Assembly (NCBI GenBank): GCA_022792335.1
Contig: JAAWAV010000011.1
Location: 1 to 50,633, forward strand
Reading direction: 5' to 3'
Source of the DNA: Lachnospiraceae bacterium
GTDB taxonomy: Bacteria > Bacillota > Clostridia > Lachnospirales > Lachnospiraceae
Length of the DNA: 50,633 nt
The notes under the pieces are model-generated. The model was given only the letters and a program-made list of their open reading frames with translations, had not been told where the DNA came from and did no database searches. Of this stretch, positions 38,998 to 49,258 are shown piece by piece. Within the stretch, counting starts at the first letter, position 1; each line of letters opens with the position of its first letter. A program made the position numbers and the translations under genes.

Positions 38998-40839
38998 ATG
39001 AAAGAAGTACAACCCCCGAAAAAACCGATTCTGTTTTATTACTTAATTGCCCTAATTATCCTGCTTTTGTTAAATGCGCTTCTCTTTCCGAAGATGTTCA
39101 GCGCCAAGGTCACGGAAGTGGATTACGGCGAATTTCTTTCCATGGTGGAAAATGGCAATGTGGGGCAAGTAGAGATCAATTCCAATGAGATTATTTTTTC
39201 TGATAAAGGTATCAGTCCTTCCTATTACAAGACAGGCGCCATGAACGATGAAAAACTCATCGACCGGCTTTATGAAGCCGGGATCACTTCTTTTGGTACC
39301 CCGATTGTTGAAGAGACTTCTCCAATCTTAACCTTTCTTTTAAGCTGGGTGGTCCCCATTTTTATTTTCCTGCTTATCGGCCAGCTTCTATCCAGGGCCA
39401 TGATAAAGCGGATGGGAGGCTCCCTGGGCAACGCCATGAGTTTTGGAAAGAGCAATGCCAGGGTATACGTGGAGTCCAAAACCGGAATCAAGTTCTCCGA
39501 TGTGGCCGGAGAGGATGAGGCCAAGGAACTGCTTAAGGAAATTGTCGACTTTCTCCACAATCCCAAAAAATATACGGAAATCGGAGCAAAAATGCCAAAA
39601 GGCGCCCTGTTGGTCGGCCCTCCCGGAACGGGAAAAACACTGTTGGCGAAGGCTGTGGCCGGAGAAGCTGAGGTCCCCTTCTTCTCCATCTCCGGTTCAG
39701 AATTTGTCGAAATGTTCGTAGGTATGGGCGCCTCCAAGGTCCGCGACCTGTTTAAACAGGCCGCCGACAAGGCTCCCTGTATCGTATTTATCGACGAGAT
39801 CGACACCATTGGAAAAAAGCGGGACGGAAACGGCATTGCTGGAAACGACGAACGGGAACAGACGCTCAATCAGCTTCTCACAGAGATGGACGGCTTTGAC
39901 GGTACCAAAGGCGTTATGATCCTGGCCGCCACCAATCGGCCTGATTCTCTGGATCCGGCTCTTCTCCGCCCTGGTCGCTTTGACAGACGGGTTCCGGTAG
40001 AGCTTCCTGATCTGAAAGGCCGGGAAGCCATTCTGAAAGTCCACGCCAAAGACATCCGTCTCAGTGATAACGTAGACTTTCTGGCCATCGCAAGAGCTGC
40101 GTCAGGCGCCAGCGGCGCAGAGCTTGCCAATATGATCAACGAAGCTGCTCTCCGCGCTGTCCGGGACGGCCGGAAGATCGTCAGCCAGATGGATCTGGAG
40201 GAAAGTGTGGAAGTTGTTATCGCCGGATATCAGAAAAAAAACAAGCTTCTCTCCGACAAAGAAAAGCTCATCGTCTCCTACCATGAAATCGGACATGCCC
40301 TGGTGGCCGCTTTACAGACGAACTCCGCTCCTGTCACCAAAATCACCATCATCCCCCGTACCTCCGGCGCTCTGGGATATACCATGCAGGTGGATCAGGA
40401 TGAAAAAAATCTCATGTCCAAAGAGGAACTGGAAAATAAGATTTCCACCTTAACTGGAGGCCGTGTGGCTGAGGAACTGGTCTTTCACTCCATCTCCACC
40501 GGAGCTTCCAATGACATTGAACAGGCCACAAAAGTAGCGAGAGCCATGATCACCCGTTACGGTATGGACGATGCTTTCGGTATGGTCGCTTTTGAAACAC
40601 TCAAGAATCAGTATCTGGGCGGAGACACTTCTCTGGCCTGCTCTGAGACTACCTCAGCCCGGATTGACGAAACTGTGATCTCTCTGGTAAAATCTAGATA
40701 TCAGAAGGCTGAGGAGCTAATAAAAGCCAATATGCCCAAGCTCCATCAGCTTGCCAAATATCTCTATGACCATGAAACCATCACCGGGGATGAGTTTATG
40801 GAGATTCTGAATACTTCTGAACCAGAAAGGGAAACGTGA
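38998..40839 (+). CDS. ftsH: ATP-dependent zinc metalloprotease FtsH
   Basis: Membrane AAA+ protease that degrades misfolded membrane and regulatory proteins. Two N-terminal membrane helices (about 12-30 and 108-130) flank a small external domain. AAA domain: Walker A GPPGTGKT (207-214), Walker [10 protein letters not shown] (261-269), second region of homology RPGRFDRR (324-331). The protease has the zinc motif HEIGH (429-433), and a third ligand Asp is expected in the SNDIEQAT segment. 613 residues, complete. RBS CGAGGAGG. The next gene begins on its stop codon. Confidence 0.96.
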   Translation: MKEVQPPKKPILFYYLIALIILLLLNALLFPKMFSAKVTEVDYGEFLSMVENGNVGQVEINSNEIIFSDKGISPSYYKTGAMNDEKLIDRLYEAGITSFGTPIVEETSPILTFLLSWVVPIFIFLLIGQLLSRAMIKRMGGSLGNAMSFGKSNARVYVESKTGIKFSDVAGEDEAKELLKEIVDFLHNPKKYTEIGAKMPKGALLVGPPGTGKTLLAKAVAGEAEVPFFSISGSEFVEMFVGMGASKVRDLFKQAADKAPCIVFIDEIDTIGKKRDGNGIAGNDEREQTLNQLLTEMDGFDGTKGVMILAATNRPDSLDPALLRPGRFDRRVPVELPDLKGREAILKVHAKDIRLSDNVDFLAIARAASGASGAELANMINEAALRAVRDGRKIVSQMDLEESVEVVIAGYQKKNKLLSDKEKLIVSYHEIGHALVAALQTNSAPVTKITIIPRTSGALGYTMQVDQDEKNLMSKEELENKISTLTGGRVAEELVFHSISTGASNDIEQATKVARAMITRYGMDDAFGMVAFETLKNQYLGGDTSLACSETTSARIDETVISLVKSRYQKAEELIKANMPKLHQLAKYLYDHETITGDEFMEILNTSEPERET

Positions 40840-41978
40840 TGAACAAAAAAGAAATTTCAGAAATAAAGAAACAGTTTACCCAGTCCAATTGCGCCATCAC
40901 CCGCGTCTGCGGTTGTTATGTGGACGGGGAGGGAGAACGGAAGGCGGATATAAAGGAAGCCTTTCTCTCTCTTCCGGAAGAAGAAATGTTCAAATACTTT
41001 GAGATCTTCCGAAAGAATCTGTCCGGAACTCTGGGAAAAAACCTGATCAATCTGGAATTTCCCCTGGCCGCGGAAAATGAAGGCAGTACCCATGATCTGC
41101 TCCTGCGGCTGAGAGAGTCCAGGCTGACAGACGATTTGCTTTTGGACAGCTTTTATGATCAGATTCTGGAAAATCTGGATATGGAAGGCAGCTTTCTTAT
41201 CCTTCTAATTCATTCTGTCTATGATATTCCGGGAAAATCCACCGATGGAAGCGAACTTTTTGACGCCTCCGACGAGGTTTACGATCATCTCCTCTGTACG
41301 GTGTGCCCCGTCAAATTGACCAAGCCGGGGTTATGTTACAACACTGCAGAGGGCGTCATTCAAAATCGGATCCGCGACTGGCTGGTGGAGCTTCCGATTA
41401 CCGGTTTCCTGTTTCCTGCCTTCAACGACCGGAGCACGGACATTCACAGTCTGCTCTTTTATTCCAAGGACGCCAACCTGTTTCCTTCCCGCCTCATTGA
41501 AGATTTTCTTCGCTGTGCCCTCCCCATGGCGGCAAACAGCCAGAAAGAAACGTTCAATACTCTGGTAGAAGAAACCCTGGGGGACGGCTGTGATTTTGAA
41601 GCAGTCAAGGCGATTCACGAGCAACTGGCCGAACGGCTGGAGGAAGCGAAAGAAAATCCGGAGCCTCTGACTCTTTCAAGATCTGAGGTCCGCTCCCTGC
41701 TCTCTGAACATGTGGCCGACGAAGAACAACTTTCTGATTTTGAACGTCGATATGAAGAGACGGCTGGTTCTGATATGCCCATTCTGGTTTCCAATCTTGC
41801 AAATACCAGAAAATTCGAAATCCGGACCCCTGATGTGATTGTACAAGTCAAACCGGAGCAGGCGGCCCTTGTAGAGACGCGCATTCTGGATGGGCGCCCT
41901 TGCCTGGTGATCCCCCTAGGGGGACAAGTAGAGGTCAATGGAATCTGCATACATACCAATGGAAGGGAAGATATCTGA
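40839..41978 (+). CDS. DUF4317 domain protein
   Basis: A 379-residue soluble protein of the DUF4317 family, known from Clostridia and without assigned function. The opening NKKEISEIKKQFTQSNCAIT and VCGCYVDGEGERK are family landmarks. The C-terminal 50 residues form a basic patch and a beta-rich end. The ATG overlaps the ftsH stop (TGATG), so translation is coupled. The FtsH link might hint at a role in proteolysis or stress, which is inference. No signal peptide or membrane helix is seen. Confidence 0.85.
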   Translation: MNKKEISEIKKQFTQSNCAITRVCGCYVDGEGERKADIKEAFLSLPEEEMFKYFEIFRKNLSGTLGKNLINLEFPLAAENEGSTHDLLLRLRESRLTDDLLLDSFYDQILENLDMEGSFLILLIHSVYDIPGKSTDGSELFDASDEVYDHLLCTVCPVKLTKPGLCYNTAEGVIQNRIRDWLVELPITGFLFPAFNDRSTDIHSLLFYSKDANLFPSRLIEDFLRCALPMAANSQKETFNTLVEETLGDGCDFEAVKAIHEQLAERLEEAKENPEPLTLSRSEVRSLLSEHVADEEQLSDFERRYEETAGSDMPILVSNLANTRKFEIRTPDVIVQVKPEQAALVETRILDGRPCLVIPLGGQVEVNGICIHTNGREDI

Positions 41979-42004
41979 AAGGCTCAGATTCGGGAACAAA
42001 ACAT

Positions 42005-42679
42005 ATGGAAATGTTTAACCAATCACGTTTAGAAAACCATTACAGAAATATTTTGGAACAGAACAGAGAAGCGATTTTAAGAGGAGGGGTCGGTGACGAC
42101 TACCTAAAATTTCCGGGCAGAGACACCAGAATGGCTCTGGCCCTGGTTATCCGGATTTCTCCCAACGTCTGTAGCCTCATTGAAGCATATCTCCATAAGT
42201 TAAAAACAATAGAGCCGGATTTATACTATTATCCGGCCCGTGATTTACATATTACGGTTCTGGATTTGCTTCGGGGCGTTCCGGATCGGACAATTCCCGA
42301 TAACATTGATGATTATACCCGCTGTATTCGTGAATGTGCGAAAAAGATTTCTCCTTTCGAAATTGTCTTTGACGGACTGACCATGAGCGACAATGCCGTA
42401 ATGATCAAGGGATATTATGAATCTGCCCTGGAAGATTTCCGCCAGGAACTCCGCCGGTCCATGAAAAGGTATGGTCTTTTACTGGAAGAACGGTACGAAA
42501 CCTTTTCCGCCCATATCACTGCTGCGAGGATTCCGGATCAGTTACGCCATCCGGAATCTTTTGTCACATACTTAGCAGATAAGCATCCTTTCGGGGAGAT
42601 GAAGGTAACTGCCTTTGAACTGGTCTTTCATAACTGGTATGATTCTCAAAAAAAGGTTCTCGCAAAAATCCTTCTTTAA
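42005..42679 (+). CDS. 2H phosphoesterase (2'-5' RNA ligase superfamily)
   Basis: A 224-residue protein with the two catalytic HxT motifs of the 2H superfamily: HIT at 82-84 (DLHITVLDLLRG) and HIT at 170-172 (AHITAARI). The superfamily includes RNA cyclic phosphodiesterases and enzymes for ADP-ribose 1'',2''-cyclic phosphate or cyclic oligonucleotides. The actual substrate is unknown. It follows DUF4317 by 26 bases, so it belongs to the ftsH transcript. The start lacks a clear RBS; ATG at 42005 and 42011 are both possible. Confidence 0.85.
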   Translation: MEMFNQSRLENHYRNILEQNREAILRGGVGDDYLKFPGRDTRMALALVIRISPNVCSLIEAYLHKLKTIEPDLYYYPARDLHITVLDLLRGVPDRTIPDNIDDYTRCIRECAKKISPFEIVFDGLTMSDNAVMIKGYYESALEDFRQELRRSMKRYGLLLEERYETFSAHITAARIPDQLRHPESFVTYLADKHPFGEMKVTAFELVFHNWYDSQKKVLAKILL

Positions 42680-42723
42680 CAGAACCACCTGCCAAGGACC
42701 GTCGGTTCCGATGGCGGAGCCTT

Positions 42724-44070
42724 CTACAGGAACAGGTTTGCGAACAGTACAATCAAAGGAATCGCAAGGACCGTCCTCTCCAGAAATACGATAAACAGCT
42801 TCCAGAGATTTAAGGGAATCTCGCTTTTGATAATAATTGTTCCTACTTCCGTCAGATAAATAATCTGGATCAGGGAAAGAACACCGATGATAAATTTCGT
42901 CTTTACAGACTGGATTCCCGTAATCAGAAGGGCCGGAATGAACATATCCGTGAACCCTACCAGGGTGGCGGGAGCCGCAGCAAACGCCTCTGGCACGCCA
43001 AGTATCTGAAGAAGCAGTCCCATCGGATAAGAAATCCACTGGAATACCGGGGTATAGGTGGCAATGATCAACGCCGCCGTCCCCCAGGCCACGACGATGG
43101 GGATCAGGTCAAATAACATGCCCACCACCACTTCCAGGCCGCTTGTGAATACGCCCCTGAGGCCAAAAGTCTCTGCGCGCTCACAACTGCTCTCCAGCGC
43201 ATAGGCCAAACGTCTTTTTTCTCCTGGTACTTCCTCATTGATCTGCTTTCCCGCTTGTTCCTGATAAGTATCTGGAAGCGTACGGATCGGAGGGATTCTT
43301 GCAATGATAACTGCCAGCAGGATCCCTACCATACAGATACATAGATAAAAAGCCGGAAACAGATTGGCAATTCCCACAGTATCCGCAATTAACAGACAGA
43401 AGGGAATGGATACCAGGGAGAAATTCGTCATAATATAACCGGCTTCCCGTTTCGTATAAAATCCTTTCATATATTGTTCTCTGGTCAGAATCACCGCCGC
43501 GTTGGAGGCTCCGAACCAGGAGGCAATCAGATCAATGGAGGCGCGGCCCGGAACCCGAAACAGCGGGCGGACCACCGGTTTTAGCAGAACCCCCAGAAAC
43601 TCCATAATGCCGCAGTCCGTGAGAAATGGCAGAATGAAGCTGAAGCTTAATACAATGCAAAACAGCGTGGCGCAAAGATCGACAATTGTCGCTCCCGTGT
43701 CGGCGGAAATGATAAACTCCGGTCCCACGCCAAAAACTACCATACAGGTCACTACTGCTCCCAGAACCTTGGATATCAGGTAAAAAGGCGTTGTGGAAAA
43801 ACCTCTTTTTAAATAGTGATTGTTCCGGATCCAATCTGGTTTACAGATAAAATCATAGACAGTAAGTACTGCGGAAATCACCATAATCACCACTAATATA
43901 TAGGAAAGGCCTCCTCCCAGCAGGTTTTTCAAAAAACTTTTGATAAAATCCAGCAGCGTGGTAAAGGACTCTCCCTGAGGAATCGGCACCAGAAACATCA
44001 AAATTCCAAAAGCCGAACCCAGAATAAACTTCAACAGATTTTTTGTATTCACGCTCTTTGTCCGCTCCAT
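42724..44070 (-). CDS. YjiH-family membrane protein (nucleoside-recognition Gate domain)
   Basis: A 448-residue integral membrane protein of the YjiH family, with about ten helices and Gate (nucleoside-recognition) domains as in CNT transporters, FeoB and spore maturation SpmA/B. Visible: DCGIMEFLGVLLKPVVRPLF and WFGASNAAVILTREQYMKGF, which are Gate segments. Function unproven; probably a transporter or a membrane gate. Start at 44070 after GGAGGGAG; in-frame codons upstream are poorer. It follows the alcohol dehydrogenase and aminotransferase genes on the same strand, with gaps of 75 and 60 bases. Confidence 0.85.
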   Translation of the reverse strand: MERTKSVNTKNLLKFILGSAFGILMFLVPIPQGESFTTLLDFIKSFLKNLLGGGLSYILVVIMVISAVLTVYDFICKPDWIRNNHYLKRGFSTTPFYLISKVLGAVVTCMVVFGVGPEFIISADTGATIVDLCATLFCIVLSFSFILPFLTDCGIMEFLGVLLKPVVRPLFRVPGRASIDLIASWFGASNAAVILTREQYMKGFYTKREAGYIMTNFSLVSIPFCLLIADTVGIANLFPAFYLCICMVGILLAVIIARIPPIRTLPDTYQEQAGKQINEEVPGEKRRLAYALESSCERAETFGLRGVFTSGLEVVVGMLFDLIPIVVAWGTAALIIATYTPVFQWISYPMGLLLQILGVPEAFAAAPATLVGFTDMFIPALLITGIQSVKTKFIIGVLSLIQIIYLTEVGTIIIKSEIPLNLWKLFIVFLERTVLAIPLIVLFANLFL

Positions 44071-44145
44071 ACTCGCATCTCCCTCCTTCTGATTGATTCT
44101 CAATTTCTGTTTTGAATTTTTCTCTATGGTGTAAAATACGTATTT

Positions 44146-45219
44146 CTAAAGAGCTTCCACGGCTTCCATGGCCTTATAAATCATCTCCTCCGTCACTGGA
44201 TACGGGATGTGCTCCATGTCCGGCTCTGTGACAATGTCTTTCAAAACTGCATCCAGATCCTTTCTGTTTAGAGGAACCTCCATCTCCTCAAGAGTAGTTT
44301 TGATTTCCAGATCTTTTAAAAAAGCTTTCAGCCGCAAAGCCTCCTCCCGTTCCCCGTCTACGAGAAGCTGTACCAGTACGCCGTAAGCCACTACGTTTCC
44401 GTGGAGGTTCTCTTCCTCAAAGCCGGGAAGAAGTACCAGTCCATAATAAACGGAATGAGCGATGGCACAGTTATAATCGTCCAGCACCATAAGAGATACC
44501 AGCCCGGTGCTGACCACATTCGCCAGTACTGCCTGAGAAAGCGCATGGCTCACCAGGCCCTTCTTGCAGTCGATAAGAGCTTTCGCGCCATGTTCCAGCA
44601 GCGGCCCATAACACAGATTGCTGATTTCTCTTCCCAGAGCTGAACTGTGATCTAGCCTGTCCCCCCTGGCTGAAAAGTGGCATTCAAAATATTTGCCAAT
44701 GGTATCCCCCATGCCGGCCTGCAGATACCTGGCCGGCGCATGGGAAATCACTGTCAAATCCAAAAAACAGTGGCGGGCCGGACGATCGTAAAAATAAAAA
44801 CTGTCAAAGCTCCCATCCTCCCGGTAAACCACCGACAGGGCTGTCGTAGCCGCACAGGTTGCCGCAATGGTTGGAAAGGTAAACACCGGAATCCCGGCCT
44901 CAAAAGCCGCCCCTTTTGCCACATCCAGCGCTTTTCCTCCGCCCATTCCGAAGATCATATCCGCCTGAACTTCCCTCGCCTGTTTTGCCAGGCGGTGAAT
45001 TGCCTCATAGGTGCAGTCTCCTTGGAATACTTCTACTGCTTCCAGATACAGACTACTTTCCCTTAAGGCTTCTTTGAGTCTTGGAAGCCCTGCTTCGAGA
45101 GCTTTTTCCCCTCCGGACAATAAAATACGCTTCCCAAAGCTCCCGCAGACTGCAGATACCTCTGTATAAGGATCCTCTCCAATGGAATAATTACAAAAAT
45201 ATATGGATGTTGTTTTCAT
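44146..45219 (-). CDS. Iron-containing alcohol dehydrogenase (glycerol-dehydrogenase-like)
   Basis: A 357-residue group III dehydrogenase. The dinucleotide site is GMGGGKALDVAKGAA; metal ligands are seen in GMGDTIGKY (Asp), CAIAHSVYYG (His) and NLHGNVVAYG (His). It is closest in style to GldA-related proteins that act on glycerol, hydroxyketones or hydroxy acids. It lies 60 bases after the aminotransferase gene and 75 before the YjiH gene. Together they could transaminate an amino acid and then reduce the keto product; this is inference. RBS AGAGGAG. Confidence 0.88.
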   Translation of the reverse strand: MKTTSIYFCNYSIGEDPYTEVSAVCGSFGKRILLSGGEKALEAGLPRLKEALRESSLYLEAVEVFQGDCTYEAIHRLAKQAREVQADMIFGMGGGKALDVAKGAAFEAGIPVFTFPTIAATCAATTALSVVYREDGSFDSFYFYDRPARHCFLDLTVISHAPARYLQAGMGDTIGKYFECHFSARGDRLDHSSALGREISNLCYGPLLEHGAKALIDCKKGLVSHALSQAVLANVVSTGLVSLMVLDDYNCAIAHSVYYGLVLLPGFEEENLHGNVVAYGVLVQLLVDGEREEALRLKAFLKDLEIKTTLEEMEVPLNRKDLDAVLKDIVTEPDMEHIPYPVTEEMIYKAMEAVEAL

Positions 45220-45279
45220 TTTCTCCTCTTTTTCCTGCCCCCTCTGTGTTATCATTCCGGAAATGAGACAAGTGTCCTT

Positions 45280-46461
45280 TCATGCTTTCAGCAACCCCTG
45301 TAACCTGCTCAGCCTGGAAATTGCCTCGTCAATCGTAGCCTCCTCCCTGGCAAAATGAAGTCTTATCAGATGGTTGACCTCTTCTTTAAAGAAACTGGAG
45401 CCGGGAACTGCCGCCACTCCCACGTTCCGGATCATCCACTCACAGAACTCCAAGTCCGTATAGCCCGCAAATTGGGGCAAATCCAAAAACTCCTGAATAT
45501 CGATCAGTACAAAATACGTCCCCTGGGGAATGTTATGCTTCAGGCCGATTCTATCTAAGCCTGCCAGGAAATAATCTCTCTTTTTTGTATAAGTTTCCAG
45601 CAGTCTGTCATAATAAGTCTGCGGAAATAAAAGTCCGGCCACCGCCGCCTCCTGAAGCGGAGCCGCCGCACCCACTGTCAGAAAATCGTGAACCTTTTTG
45701 GCTCCCTCAATGACTTCTTCCGGTCCGATCAGATAGCCTAACCGCCAGCCAGTGATGGAATAAGTCTTGGACAGAGAGTTACAGGTAATGGTATGCTCGT
45801 ACATTCCCGGCAAAGACGCCATACAGATATGATGATATGGGGCATAGACCATATGTTCATATACCTCGTCCGTAACCACAAAAGCGTCGTACTTTACTGC
45901 CAGCTCCCCAATCGCCATAAGTTCCTCTCTGGAAAACACCTTTCCACATGGGTTGGAAGGATTGCAGACAATGATTGCCTTCGCCCCCTCTGCAAATCCC
46001 TTCTCCACAAGACTCAGATCAAACTCATACTCCGGCGGTACCAGAGGAACATAGATGGGTTCTGCTCCGGACAGAATCGCGTCCGCACCATAATTCTCGT
46101 AAAAAGGAGAAAATACCAGCACTTTGTCGCCGGGATTGCAGATGGTCATCATGGCACACATCATGGCTTCCGTACCGCCGCAGGTAACCACGATTTCCCT
46201 GTCCGGGTCAATCGCCCTTCCGATAGCTCTTCCCTGTTTTTTGGCCAGCGCTTCCCTGAAGTTCTCCGCTCCAAACGTTATGGAATACTGGTGAGGCCCT
46301 GTATAAGCTGCTTTTGCCAAGGCATCCATGATTTCCTTTGGCGGATCAAAATCCGGAAACCCCTGAGAAAGATTGATGGCTCCATATTCGTCACTGATTC
46401 TCGTCATCCGACGAATAACTGAATCTGTAAAACTCTGTACTCGCTCACTTAAAACTGGCAT
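45280..46461 (-). CDS. Class I/II aminotransferase
   Basis: A 393-residue PLP enzyme of the fold-type I aspartate-aminotransferase superfamily. The cofactor lysine is in CNSLSKTYSITGWRLG (about residue 237), with the typical NLSQGFPDFDPP start, GGTEAMMCAMMT and CNPSNPCGKVFS. The pattern NLSQGFPDFDPP is that of kynurenine/methionine aminotransferases (YbdL-like) and other broad-specificity enzymes, so the substrate is open. First gene of a likely three-gene operon with the alcohol dehydrogenase and YjiH. Confidence 0.9.
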   Translation of the reverse strand: MPVLSERVQSFTDSVIRRMTRISDEYGAINLSQGFPDFDPPKEIMDALAKAAYTGPHQYSITFGAENFREALAKKQGRAIGRAIDPDREIVVTCGGTEAMMCAMMTICNPGDKVLVFSPFYENYGADAILSGAEPIYVPLVPPEYEFDLSLVEKGFAEGAKAIIVCNPSNPCGKVFSREELMAIGELAVKYDAFVVTDEVYEHMVYAPYHHICMASLPGMYEHTITCNSLSKTYSITGWRLGYLIGPEEVIEGAKKVHDFLTVGAAAPLQEAAVAGLLFPQTYYDRLLETYTKKRDYFLAGLDRIGLKHNIPQGTYFVLIDIQEFLDLPQFAGYTDLEFCEWMIRNVGVAAVPGSSFFKEEVNHLIRLHFAREEATIDEAISRLSRLQGLLKA

Positions 46462-46551
46462 ACTACTGACTCCTCTTTTCCCTCTTTTTATTTTAAGATA
46501 ACGTGCTTTCTTACAATTTTTTCTGTATAAAATTCCCTTACAATCATAAAC

Positions 46552-46583
46552 GCACCTTCACTCTGAGTCAAGAGCGAAGGTGC
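46552..46583 (-). terminator. Terminator of the P-type ATPase gene
   Basis: GCACCTTC/GAAGGTGC outer stem plus CTCT/AGAG inner stem (one mismatch), loop of 6. The minus-strand tail GTTTATGATTG is only moderately T-rich. Confidence 0.6.
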
Positions 46584-46625
46584 ATAAAAATACAATTTTC
46601 TTTATATTTCCATTAAGTATCACCC

Positions 46626-49136
46626 TTATTTTCCAAATCGGGCGCGAAGCTTTCGGAACCCCTCCTGCAACCGGGCAAGCCCTACGGTTAAATACCTAAG
46701 AAGCGGCTCTGTGGCAATGGCAAACAGAACAAAGAGCATGGCGCATTCTCTGGAAATCGCTTGAATGGCAAAAAGGTCCGGCAACAATACGCCGCCGAGA
46801 ATTAACCCCGCCACACATCCAATCCAGACTGCCATACGAAATTTATTCATAGGCTGGCAGATTTTAAAGAGAATCATAAATCCGACAATGGCAAGCAACA
46901 TAGTCGCAGCCGTAGAAACATCTTCCGCACGGACGTCAAAGGTGTGGGCAAACACCACCAAAGCTCCTACAGCAATCACATCCGTCAACCCTCCGGGCAG
47001 CGCTTTCCTGATGACATTGGACATAAAGTGTCCCTGGATTCGCTCTTTGTTGGGCTGTAAGGCCAGAAAAAATGCCGGTACGCCGATGGCGAACATGCTG
47101 ATCAGAGAAATCTGAGCCGGTTCCAGTGGATACGTGATCATAAATGCCACAGAAAATAAGGACAGCAGCAAAGAAAAAATATTTTTCACCAGGAAAAGGC
47201 TGGCCGAGCGTTCAATGTTATTGACTACTCTTCGTCCCTCCAAAACCACCTGAGGCATACAGGAGAAGTCGGAGTCCAGAAGCACGACCTGAGAAGCTTG
47301 AGCCGCCGCCTCACTTCCTGAAGCCATGGCCACGCTACAGTCGGCATCTTTCAAAGCCAGTACGTCGTTGACCCCGTCTCCGGTCATAGCGACGGTTCTC
47401 CCCTGCGATTTCAGGGCTCCTACAAACTGACGCTTCTGATCCGGCGTTACCCGCCCAAATACAGTATATTCCCGCATGGCTTTGTTTACTGCTTCCGGCG
47501 TGGTCAGCGTGGATGCATCCACATAATGTTCCGCTCCTGCAATCCCCGCCTCTTTGGCCGCCTCCGATACTGTCAGAGGATTGTCTCCGGAAATCACTTT
47601 TATCTCCACGCCCTGCTCTGCAAAATATGCAAAAGTTTCCGGCGCCTCCTTCCGAATCGGATTGGCCAAAAGCACAAATCCAAGGGGCGTCACTACTCCC
47701 GTCAGCGGTTTCCCATCCGGCTCCCCGTCATAAGATCCAAACACCAGCACCCGGTATCCTTTGGCTGTGTGAGCCTCTACCTCTGTCCGTACCGCCCCAA
47801 AATTATCCCGCAAGACAAACTCCGGCGCTCCCAGCACATAGGCGCTTTCCTTAAATATCACGCCGCTGTATTTGACTGCCGAAGAAAAGGGAATGACTCG
47901 GACTGGCACGGCTCCCGTCCCCTCCCGGAAATACTCTTTGAGGGCTTCCATGGTAATATTGTCGTTACTCATGGCCTTCGCAAAATCTCCGAGAAGCGCG
48001 CTGAGAGGCGCCATGGTCCCTTCTTCATAACCGAAAGCCGGAACCACTGCTTTCACACTCATCTTGTTTTCCGTAATCGTCCCTGTCTTATCCACGCAGA
48101 GCACATCCACCCTCGCCAGGGTCTCAATGCTCTTCATATCATGAAGCAGCACTCCTCTGGAAGCCAGACGGATAGAGCTGACCGCCAGAGCCACGCTGGT
48201 CAGAAGATAAAGCCCTTCCGGGATCATACCAATGACTGCGGCTACCATAGACGTAATACTGTCTGTGATGGTTTCTCCGTTAAATACATAGCCCTGAACA
48301 AAAAGCGCGGTGGCAATGGGAATCAGAAGGATCCCCACCACCTTGAGAATCCTATCCAGAGAACGCATCATCTCTGACTGCTCTCCCGTTTTCATTTCCT
48401 TCGCCTGCATAGTCAGTTTCGATATATAGGAGGCGCTTCCGACTGCCGTAAGGGTCGCATAGCACTGGCCGGATACCACAAAGCTCCCGGAAATTAGCGG
48501 ATCTCCCCGGCGCTTTGTGATCTCGTCAGACTCTCCCGTAAGCAGAGACTCGTTGACCTGTACCTCCCCGGCCAGAACCACCGCGTCGGCGCAAATCTGA
48601 TTCCCTCCCCGAAAGATCACCGTGTCGTCCTGCACCAGATCCTCTGAGGCTACTGTCCAGGCTTTTCCGTCCCGTATCACAGTCGCCTTGGGTGCTCCAA
48701 GCATGTTCATTTTCTCCAGCACCTTCTTGGCCCGGATTTCCTGTACGATGCCAATCAGCGTATTCACCACAATAACCGGAAGAAACGTCAGATTCCGAAA
48801 GGAACCTACCGCACATAAAAGCGCTGTCAAAATTGCAAAAATCAGATTGAAATACGTAAAAAGATTTCCTCTAATAATCTCTCCTGTGGTTCTGGAGGAA
48901 GAATCCACTGCCATGTTGGAAAGTCCCATGGAAAAACGTTCTTCTACCTGGCTTCTGGTAAGCCCCATGTTGCTGGGCAGACCAGCCTCGTAACCGGCCG
49001 GCTCCATCCGGCGTACTGGCAGATATGAACCGGCGGTTTCCCTGGGAAAACTGCCCATGTCCCCCTCTGCCATCCTTGGTTTCACCGGAAGCCGTTCTGT
49101 CTCTGTCTCTCTGTCTCTTTGCTGCCGACTGGTCAT
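46626..49136 (-). CDS. P-type cation ATPase (CtpE-like, probable Ca2+ transporter)
   Basis: An 836-residue P-type ATPase. TGES actuator loop at 200-203, PEGL ion-site motif at 306-309 in IGMIPEGLYLL, phosphorylated Asp349 in DKTGTITEN, and MTGDGVNDVLALKDAD. The IPEGL form is that of CtpE-like, PacL-distant Ca2+/Mg2+ pumps, so Ca2+ is the best guess. About ten membrane helices are evident. Residues 1-55 are a disordered, arginine- and glutamate-rich tail. The ATG has GGGAGG 6 bases upstream, so the tail seems real. Substrate and tail function are inferences. Confidence 0.9.
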   Translation of the reverse strand: MTSRQQRDRETETERLPVKPRMAEGDMGSFPRETAGSYLPVRRMEPAGYEAGLPSNMGLTRSQVEERFSMGLSNMAVDSSSRTTGEIIRGNLFTYFNLIFAILTALLCAVGSFRNLTFLPVIVVNTLIGIVQEIRAKKVLEKMNMLGAPKATVIRDGKAWTVASEDLVQDDTVIFRGGNQICADAVVLAGEVQVNESLLTGESDEITKRRGDPLISGSFVVSGQCYATLTAVGSASYISKLTMQAKEMKTGEQSEMMRSLDRILKVVGILLIPIATALFVQGYVFNGETITDSITSMVAAVIGMIPEGLYLLTSVALAVSSIRLASRGVLLHDMKSIETLARVDVLCVDKTGTITENKMSVKAVVPAFGYEEGTMAPLSALLGDFAKAMSNDNITMEALKEYFREGTGAVPVRVIPFSSAVKYSGVIFKESAYVLGAPEFVLRDNFGAVRTEVEAHTAKGYRVLVFGSYDGEPDGKPLTGVVTPLGFVLLANPIRKEAPETFAYFAEQGVEIKVISGDNPLTVSEAAKEAGIAGAEHYVDASTLTTPEAVNKAMREYTVFGRVTPDQKRQFVGALKSQGRTVAMTGDGVNDVLALKDADCSVAMASGSEAAAQASQVVLLDSDFSCMPQVVLEGRRVVNNIERSASLFLVKNIFSLLLSLFSVAFMITYPLEPAQISLISMFAIGVPAFFLALQPNKERIQGHFMSNVIRKALPGGLTDVIAVGALVVFAHTFDVRAEDVSTAATMLLAIVGFMILFKICQPMNKFRMAVWIGCVAGLILGGVLLPDLFAIQAISRECAMLFVLFAIATEPLLRYLTVGLARLQEGFRKLRARFGK

Positions 49137-49258
49137 GATAAACCTCCCAATTCTTTATCCTGCGCTTATTCTACAGGACAATTCCCTGTTTTTTCTCTAT
49201 TTTTAAAAGTATACACTTCCTTTCCTGCTTTTTCCATTAACAAACTATAAATTTTTTC

